Positions 28,329 through 33,160 of a stretch of DNA of 33,160 bases are shown here, one piece after another. The notes beneath the pieces were generated by a model. It had not been told where the DNA came from, searched no databases, and was given only the letters and a program-made list of their open reading frames with translations. The stretch is from JAHJSY01 sp964557155. GTDB lineage: Bacteria; Patescibacteriota; Minisyncoccia; Minisyncoccales; GWA2-38-27. Position numbers and translations under genes: made by a program. Position 1 is the stretch's first letter; the number at the start of each line of letters is the position of its first letter. The stretch covers positions 1 to 33,160 of the forward strand of contig CAZKZC010000002.1 of NCBI GenBank assembly GCA_964557155.1, given 5' to 3'.

Positions 28329-29970
28329 ATTTTTGAAGTATTTTGAAGAAAGAGGGCATAAGATTGTGCCTTCTAGTCCTTTGATTCCGAAAGATAGCAC
28401 TGTTTTATTAACAACAGCTGGAATGCAACAGTTTGTTCCTTATCTTTCCGGAGATCAAGATGTTCTTAAGGAACTTGGTTCCTTGCATTTGGCTTCGGCT
28501 CAGAAGTGCTTTAGAGCCGTTGATATTGATGAAGTTGGAGATAATACTCATCATACCTTTTTTGAGATGCTTGGAAATTGGTCTATTGGCGTTAATGATA
28601 AAGGAGAATATTTTAAAGAAGGAGCTATTAAGTTTGCTTTAGAGTTTTTTGTTGATGAACTTGGTTTGGATAAAGAGGAATTGCATATAACGATATTTAA
28701 GGGAGATAAAGATATTCCCAAAGACGAAGAAGCAAAAAGAATATGGTTAGAAAATGGTATTTCAGAAGATAAGATTCAAGAAATGGGGATAGAAGATAAC
28801 TTTTGGGGACCAACTGCTCAAACGGGACCTTGTGGACCTTCGTCAGAAATTTACTATAATGGTGTTGAAATATGGAACTTAGTTTTCATGGAGTATAATA
28901 AAAAAGTTAATGGAAGCTTTGAAAAATTAGCTCAAACCAATATAGATACGGGTATTGGCTTTGAGAGATTGCTTTCTCTGCTTAATGGTGTTGACTCTGC
29001 TTATGAAACAGACTTGTTTAAATCGGTTATCGAAAAGATTGAATCCAAAGATATAAAAACTTCAAGAATAATAGCCGACCATATTAGAGGAGCTTGTTTT
29101 CTTATTGCCGACGGAGTTATTCCGAGTAATACAGATAAAGGATATATTTTAAGAAGAATATTAAGAAGAGCTATTAGATTTGGGGAATCAGTTAATTTAA
29201 TTGATGTTGCTAAAGTAGTAATTAAAGAATATGAAGAAGTATATCCAGAATTAAAATCAGCCAATATTTTAAATGTTATTCAGAAAGAACAAGAAAAATT
29301 TGGGAAAACCCTAGAAAAAGGGTTAAAAGAATTTGAAAAATTAGATAAAATAACAGGGGATGATGCTTTTAATCTTTATCAAAGCTATGGATTTCCCTTT
29401 GAGCTTACTCAAGAACTAGCTGAAGAAAAGGGGATAGATGTTGATGAAAATGCTTTTAAAGATGCTTTTGAGAAACATCAAGAGCTTTCTCGAAAGGGAA
29501 TGGAGAAGAAATTTAAAGGGGGATTGGCTGATACTTCAGAGCAAACAACAAAATATCATACAGCCACTCACCTGCTTTTGTCGGCTTTGAGAGAGGTTTT
29601 AGATAAAGATGTTCAACAAAAAGGAAGTAACATCACGGCCGAAAGAATAAGGTTTGATTTTAATCACTCGGCCAAATTGACCGAAGAAGAAGTTAAGCGG
29701 ATTGAAGATTTAGTTAATGAGAAGATAAAAGAGGATTTAGAAGTAAAGTTTGAAGAAATGCCATTAGATCAGGCAAGAAAAGAAGGAGCAGTTGGTGTTT
29801 TTGGAGAGAAATATGGAGATGTAGTTAAGGTTTACACTATCAATTCTTTCTCAAAAGAAATTTGTGGTGGTCCTCATGTTAAAAGAACTTCAGAATTAGG
29901 CCATTTTAAAATCACCAAACAAGAATCTCCCGGCGCCGGCATACGCCGTATCCGCGCTATTCTAGAATAG
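28303..29970 (+). CDS. alaS: Alanyl-tRNA synthetase, short form without C-Ala
   Basis: 555 residues compared with about 875 in E. coli. Catalytic core: FLKYFEERGHKIVPSSPLIP, TTAGMQQFVPYLSGD, FFEMLGNWS and GPSSEIYY. The tRNA-binding middle follows, then the editing domain with HTATH (His419, His423) and CGGPHV (Cys521, His525). It stops after the editing domain (GAGIRRIRAILE), so the C-terminal oligomerisation domain is absent. Short AlaRS forms are known from reduced genomes including CPR. There is no sign of a broken frame after the stop. It is coupled to tpiA by a 26-nt overlap. Confidence 0.95.
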   Translation: MNSKELRDKFLKYFEERGHKIVPSSPLIPKDSTVLLTTAGMQQFVPYLSGDQDVLKELGSLHLASAQKCFRAVDIDEVGDNTHHTFFEMLGNWSIGVNDKGEYFKEGAIKFALEFFVDELGLDKEELHITIFKGDKDIPKDEEAKRIWLENGISEDKIQEMGIEDNFWGPTAQTGPCGPSSEIYYNGVEIWNLVFMEYNKKVNGSFEKLAQTNIDTGIGFERLLSLLNGVDSAYETDLFKSVIEKIESKDIKTSRIIADHIRGACFLIADGVIPSNTDKGYILRRILRRAIRFGESVNLIDVAKVVIKEYEEVYPELKSANILNVIQKEQEKFGKTLEKGLKEFEKLDKITGDDAFNLYQSYGFPFELTQELAEEKGIDVDENAFKDAFEKHQELSRKGMEKKFKGGLADTSEQTTKYHTATHLLLSALREVLDKDVQQKGSNITAERIRFDFNHSAKLTEEEVKRIEDLVNEKIKEDLEVKFEEMPLDQARKEGAVGVFGEKYGDVVKVYTINSFSKEICGGPHVKRTSELGHFKITKQESPGAGIRRIRAILE

Positions 29971-29993
29971 TATTTTGTTTTATCTTCCATAAA

Positions 29994-30002
29994 TGATATA
30001 AT
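29994..30002 (+). promoter_or_regulatory. Extended -10 promoter, leaderless
   Basis: TGATATAAT (-10 at 29997-30002). Seven bases on is 30009, the A of the ATG. Confidence 0.65.
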
Positions 30003-30008
30003 ATACTA

Positions 30009-30770
30009 ATGAGGGATTTATTTTATGGAAAAAGGGGGAAACCCTTTCTGGTTTTGGATATTGAAGATGACTCAATAAAGAGTTTGATTTTGAGAAAAGA
30101 TAAAAATAAGCTAGTTCTTTTAGGAAATGCTTTGGAAAGATACGGTGAGAATGATTTGAAAGAGAAAATCTTAAAAGCGATTGAAGGATCATATAATAAC
30201 TACATATTTTTTTCTAATAAGCAAGAAAGAAATAAATATACTTGGGAAAACATTCCCGTTTTACTTGGCTTACCCTCAAGTGTGTTGAAAGCAAGGGTTA
30301 TTTCATGCAATTTTAATCGTAATAACCGTTCAAAAATATCCAAAAAAGAAGAAGCAGAGATTTTTAAAAAAGCTCTTAGGATGGTTAAGAGCAAGATCGG
30401 GAATGAGTTTGTTAGGGATTTTGGTATTCTGCCCGAAGATATTAGATACACAAATTTTAAGATTTTAGAGACAGATATTAATGGTTACCCGGTTTCCAAT
30501 CTTTCTGGTTTCGAGGGGCAAAATTTGAACCTCAAAGTTTTAGCAACCTTTATCCCCCAAAACGATCTTATCAATATTAAATCAATGCTTGATAGTTTAG
30601 GGATTAAAGTTTCTAAAATAATGCATATAGCAGAGGCCTTATCGGAGTCGGGTGATAAAGTTATTTATCCAAAAGATTTAAAAAATATTAAAAATTTATC
30701 AAGAAAGTTGGAGAATTCATCATATACTCCAACTCTATTGATGTCATACTATGCAAAAGAAATTCTTTGA
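30009..30770 (+). CDS. FtsA/PilM-like protein
   Basis: 253 residues. The start FLVLDIEDDSIKSLILRK resembles the first phosphate strand of actin-fold FtsA/PilM proteins. The part around residues 140-210 (DINGYPVSNLSGFEGQNLNLKVLATFIP and the LGIKVSKIMHIAEA that follows) matches the SHS2/1C region that in FtsA and PilM binds partner proteins. The second half of the ATPase fold is missing, so the protein is short. Since the next gene encodes a membrane protein with an external beta domain, a role in envelope or pilus assembly is suggested by analogy only. The promoter predicts a leaderless mRNA; the end overlaps the next gene by 20 nt. Confidence 0.5.
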   Translation: MRDLFYGKRGKPFLVLDIEDDSIKSLILRKDKNKLVLLGNALERYGENDLKEKILKAIEGSYNNYIFFSNKQERNKYTWENIPVLLGLPSSVLKARVISCNFNRNNRSKISKKEEAEIFKKALRMVKSKIGNEFVRDFGILPEDIRYTNFKILETDINGYPVSNLSGFEGQNLNLKVLATFIPQNDLINIKSMLDSLGIKVSKIMHIAEALSESGDKVIYPKDLKNIKNLSRKLENSSYTPTLLMSYYAKEIL

Positions 30771-32025
30771 TATCATACCACCAAAGAAGAAAGTGACCGA
30801 GTCACTTTTAGCCAAAAGTGACTCGGTCACTTTAGAGCCAATGGTATTTGTTAAGAAAAAGAAGCGTTTTCCAAAAGCTTTGATTGGCATAGTAACTATC
30901 GCAGTTCTAGCTTTAATTGTAGTTTTCTTTTTGCCTAATGATGTTGAAATTAAAGTTTGGCCGGTAATGAGAGATGTAGCTTTCACAGAAACAGTCATTA
31001 TTGACTTAAATACCGCAGAAGTTGATTTGGAAAATAATATTATTCCTGGTCAAATTGTTAATAGCGAAAAAACTGGATCTCAAGAGTTTAGTTCTACTGG
31101 GACAGCAATCAAAGAATCAAAAGCCGAAGGAACAATCACGGTCTATAATGCTTATTCTTCGTCTTCTCGGGCGTTAGTTGTTTCCCGTTTTGTTTCGGCA
31201 GACGGAAAACTATTTTGGTCAACAAATAAAATAACTATACCAGGATATCATTATGAAGGAGGTAAGCTTATTCCTGGCGAAAAAGAAGTTGAAGTTATAG
31301 CAGCCGAGGCGGGTCCAGAATATAATATTTTGGCAACCACTTTTGCCTTGCCAGCTTTAGCTGGAACAGCTTTGTATACCACTATCTATGCTAAATCATT
31401 CTCTCCGATGGCAGGGGGCTATGAGGGGGAAGTTGGCCAGGTTACTCAAGACGATTTAGATAATGCTGAAAATATCCTAGAAGAGAAGCTAAAATCAGAA
31501 AACATAGATCAATTGACAAAATCTTTAGAAGAAGACTTTATGTTACCAAGTGAAACAATAATTAATGATATTTCAAATATTAAAAGTTCTCAATTGGTTG
31601 GGGCTAAGGTTGATTCGTTTAATCTTTCGGCAGGAATAAAATCAACTGGCTTGGCTTTTAGAAAATCGGATATAGATAATTTTGTTTTAGCGAATATTAA
31701 TTTGAATATTAAGCAGGATCACATAATCAAAGAAGGAACTTTGAAAATAGAGTATGTTTTAGAAGAAGTAGATTTAGAAACTGGACAAATGATTATTCGA
31801 TTGGAGGTTAGTGCTAAAAGCCACGCGGATATTGATTTGGAAACTTTAAAGAAGGCCATTATGGGTAAATCATTCAAGGAGACAGAAATATTCTTAAATA
31901 GTTTGCCAGAAATAGATAGAATTGAGTTAAAGACGGGTTTATCATTAAAGAAAACAATCCCAGAAGACATGAGTAAAGTAGAGATCCAATTAGGGGTTGA
32001 CCCCGTTAGAAATAGTGATAATTAA
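30751..32025 (+). CDS. Single-pass membrane protein with baseplate-J-like domain
   Basis: 424 residues: a cytoplasmic head (1-41), one membrane helix (about 43-61, IGIVTIAVLALIVVFF), then a large extracellular part. Residues about 120-240 (EGTITVYNAYSS, FVSADGKLFWS, IPGYHYEGGKLIPG, GPEYNILATTFALPALAGT, MAGGYEGEVGQVT) read like the baseplate-J-like domain found in many CPR membrane proteins; nothing else here is phage-like. Two palindromes are embedded: residues 14-28 are encoded by a perfect 20-bp inverted repeat, and the last ten residues (GVDPVRNSDN) come from the left arm of the 73-nt element at 31996. Both keep the frame. Confidence 0.7.
   Translation: MQKKFFDIIPPKKKVTESLLAKSDSVTLEPMVFVKKKKRFPKALIGIVTIAVLALIVVFFLPNDVEIKVWPVMRDVAFTETVIIDLNTAEVDLENNIIPGQIVNSEKTGSQEFSSTGTAIKESKAEGTITVYNAYSSSSRALVVSRFVSADGKLFWSTNKITIPGYHYEGGKLIPGEKEVEVIAAEAGPEYNILATTFALPALAGTALYTTIYAKSFSPMAGGYEGEVGQVTQDDLDNAENILEEKLKSENIDQLTKSLEEDFMLPSETIINDISNIKSSQLVGAKVDSFNLSAGIKSTGLAFRKSDIDNFVLANINLNIKQDHIIKEGTLKIEYVLEEVDLETGQMIIRLEVSAKSHADIDLETLKKAIMGKSFKETEIFLNSLPEIDRIELKTGLSLKKTIPEDMSKVEIQLGVDPVRNSDN
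30790..30833. repeat. Perfect 20-bp palindrome inside the coding region
   Basis: 30790-30809 pairs with 30814-30833 with no mismatch, loop AGCC. Each arm itself holds a nested GTGAC-CGA-GTCAC or GTGAC-TCG-GTCAC palindrome, the same core as the terminator at 8576-8588. It encodes KVTESLLAKSDSVTL in the cytoplasmic head. Confidence 0.9.
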
Positions 32026-32068
32026 ATATTAAGCGTGAAAAATATAAAAATTTCTAAACGGGGTTGAC
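31996..32068. repeat. 73-nt palindromic element, copy B (before infA)
   Basis: Arms 31997-32013 and 32050-32067 pair (one bulged A) around a 36-nt loop. It has the same length and shared positions as 12869-12941. Its left arm encodes the end of the previous protein and contains its stop (32023-32025 in the loop); its right end gives TTGACT, the -35 box of infA. Confidence 0.8.
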
Positions 32069-32092
32069 TAATAAAGCTAATTTTGTTAAACT
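32064..32092 (+). promoter_or_regulatory. infA operon promoter
   Basis: TTGACT (32064-32069), 17-nt spacer ending TGT, TAAACT (32087-32092). Nearly the same -10 region as the rpsL promoter. Start expected near 32099, six bases before the ATG. Confidence 0.75.
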
Positions 32093-32104
32093 TATTAATC
32101 ATAA

Positions 32105-32329
32105 ATGGATAATCAAAATAAAAATATATTAAGAAAACAAGGCACTGTTCTGGAGGCCTTACCAAGTACTCATTTCAAAATAGAATTAGAAGATGGGAAA
32201 GTTGTTATTGCTCATCTTGCCGGTAAAATGAGAATGTTTCGTATTAAGATTTTGCCAGGAGATAATGTAACAATTGAAATGAGTCCTTATGATGATACTC
32301 GCGGAAGAATTGTTTATCGCGGGAAATAA
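32105..32329 (+). CDS. infA: Translation initiation factor IF-1
   Basis: 74 residues, normal length. An S1-type OB fold with GTVLEALPSTHFKIELEDG, HLAGKMRMFRIKILPGD and YDDTRGRIVYRGK. IF-1 blocks the A site during initiation. It starts the alpha-type operon with rpmJ, rpsM and rpsK, as in many bacteria. The predicted leader is about six bases, consistent with near-leaderless expression. Confidence 0.96.
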   Translation: MDNQNKNILRKQGTVLEALPSTHFKIELEDGKVVIAHLAGKMRMFRIKILPGDNVTIEMSPYDDTRGRIVYRGK

Positions 32330-32343
32330 CCTACAAGGTAAGT

Positions 32344-32460
32344 ATGAAAGTAAGATCATCGGTTAAGAAAATTTGCAGAGATTGTAAAATCGTCCGAAGA
32401 AAGGGACGAGTTTATGTCATTTGTAAAAAGAATCCAAGACATAAACAGCGCCAAGGATAA
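32344..32460 (+). CDS. rpmJ: 50S ribosomal protein L36
   Basis: 38 residues, the usual size. MKVRSSVKKICRDCK, RRKGRVYVICKKNPRHKQRQG with Cys11, Cys14, Cys27 and His33 forming the zinc site of bL36. It lies between infA and rpsM, the standard position, and ends 4 nt before rpsM. Confidence 0.97.
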   Translation: MKVRSSVKKICRDCKIVRRKGRVYVICKKNPRHKQRQG

Positions 32461-32464
32461 ATTT

Positions 32465-32854
32465 ATGCCAAGAATAGTCGGAGTAAATATTCCACAAGAT
32501 AAAAAAATAGATATTGCCTTGACCTATATTTTTGGGATAGGTTATTCTTTGAGTAAAAAGGTTTTGAAAGAATCTGGAATTAATCCTAAAACCAAAGCTT
32601 CTGAATTGACGCCAGAGGATCTTAATAAGCTCAAAGAAATTATTGAGAAGAAATATAGAATTGAAGGCGATCTTAGAAAAGATTTAATGATTAACATTAG
32701 AAGATTAAAGGATGTCGGTTCTTGGAGAGGAAGTCGTCATAGTAAAAAATTGCCGGTAAGAGGTCAAAGAACTAAAACCAACAATAGAACTGTTCGTGGT
32801 AATATTAGAAAAACTGTTGGCTCTGGAAGAAAGGTAGCTCCTGGTCCTAAATAA
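32465..32854 (+). CDS. rpsM: 30S ribosomal protein S13
   Basis: 129 residues from ATG 32465 (MPRIVGVNIPQDKKIDIALTY). The longer frame from 32414 runs through rpmJ and is rejected. It has the GIG loop, LRKDLMINIRRLKDVGSWRGSRH and the basic tail GQRTKTNNRTVRG. uS13 bridges the subunits and touches P-site tRNA. Confidence 0.97.
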   Translation: MPRIVGVNIPQDKKIDIALTYIFGIGYSLSKKVLKESGINPKTKASELTPEDLNKLKEIIEKKYRIEGDLRKDLMINIRRLKDVGSWRGSRHSKKLPVRGQRTKTNNRTVRGNIRKTVGSGRKVAPGPK

Positions 32855-32859
32855 TAATT

Positions 32860-33160
32860 ATGGGTAAAAAACGTATTATTCAAAAAACTGAAGAAGAGTT
32901 GATAAAGGAAAGAGAAAAGGTTGAAGCTGGCGTCAAAGATGTAAAAACCAAAGCCGTATCTGGAACAAGAGAAGGTCGTATTTATATTTCATCTTCATAT
33001 AATAATACGATAATTACTTTAACAGACGAGAAGGGAAATAAATTAACTGCTGCTAGTGCTGGGTCAATTGGATTCAAGGGGGCTAAAAAGGCTACTCCCT
33101 TTGCTGCTTCAAAGGTGGCTGAAGGAGTTTATTTAACAGCCAAAAAATTAAGAATAGAAA
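32860..33160 (+). CDS. rpsK: 30S ribosomal protein S11, 3' partial
   Basis: The frame runs off the window end after about 100 residues. A charged head (KKRIIQKTEEELIKEREK) precedes the uS11 core (GRIYISSSYNNTIITLTD, ASAGSIGFKGAKKATPFAA). The head is longer than in E. coli. It starts 5 nt after rpsM. Confidence 0.94.
   Translation, partial: MGKKRIIQKTEEELIKEREKVEAGVKDVKTKAVSGTREGRIYISSSYNNTIITLTDEKGNKLTAASAGSIGFKGAKKATPFAASKVAEGVYLTAKKLRIE

Noticed and set aside
29930..29970. GC-rich end of alaS suspected as another palindromic insert
   Set aside because: GAGIRRIRAI is the conserved motif after the AlaRS editing domain, so the sequence is explained by the protein.
30751..32025. Prophage, from the baseplate-J-like domain
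   Set aside because: No other phage genes are near, the protein has a membrane anchor, and such domains occur in CPR envelope proteins.
1..33160. CRISPR array, or TGA recoding as in some CPR groups
   Set aside because: No set of regularly spaced short direct repeats was seen. TGA ends mnmA, thiI and adk at expected places and conserved proteins show no in-frame TGA.

Overview
The window is AT-rich, tightly packed, and fits a Candidate Phyla Radiation (Patescibacteria, probably Parcubacteria-type) genome. The reasons are: a compact tuf/S10/spc ribosomal block with no rpmD (uL30) gene between rpsE and rplO; a short alanyl-tRNA synthetase lacking the C-terminal domain; start codons that follow AT-rich strings such as taattATG with no Shine-Dalgarno sequence; and several promoters whose -10 box lies about 7 nt before the ATG, implying leaderless mRNAs. 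TGA is used as an ordinary stop (mnmA, thiI, adk), so there is no sign of TGA recoding.

Layout. 1-900: the end of a surface protein (Fn3-like domain, acidic linker, membrane anchor) and a tiny stand-alone gene for a prepilin-like peptide. 940-4440: tRNA modification genes (U32 family protein, mnmA, thiI), interrupted by the start of a RAYT-type (IS200/Y1-like) transposase that runs into a 100-N scaffold gap. 4536-8304: a DUF5679-like zinc ribbon, a coiled-coil protein, a ComEC-like metallo-hydrolase, a large adenylate-kinase-like protein, and a secreted transglutaminase-like/TPR protein. 8386-8600: a strong promoter and a terminator bracket a non-coding, rod-shaped RNA that looks like 6S RNA. 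8604-9750: rpmB (minus), an M50 protease and a tRNA gene (minus) with an odd anticodon arm. 9802-24572: rpsL-rpsG-fusA, tuf, rpsJ, then rplC through secY. 24573-26856: a structured spacer, a possible small ORF, adk, a UPF0200-like kinase and map. 26902-27480: a foreign-looking membrane protein (minus). 27636-29970: tpiA-alaS. 30009-32025: an FtsA/PilM-like protein and a baseplate-J-like membrane protein. 32105-33160: infA, rpmJ, rpsM and the start of rpsK.

The most notable theme is small palindromes spread through the window. They sit between genes (3143, 14725, 24786, 12869, 31996) and also in frame inside genes (mnmA, thiI, rplV twice, and the baseplate-J-like gene twice), where they encode low-complexity peptide inserts. 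A RAYT transposase start lies 17 nt from one of them, so a REP/RAYT-like system that tolerates insertion into coding sequence is a reasonable hypothesis. One 73-nt palindromic element occurs upstream of both tuf and infA, and its right end supplies the -35 box of the next promoter.

A second theme is two styles of gene expression. Most genes are leaderless or lack a Shine-Dalgarno sequence. Three isolated genes (747, 7318, and minus-strand 27480) share a TTTTTAG...GAAAGG leader with a real Shine-Dalgarno sequence and look compositionally different from their neighbours. All family assignments are by reading motifs, with no database search.
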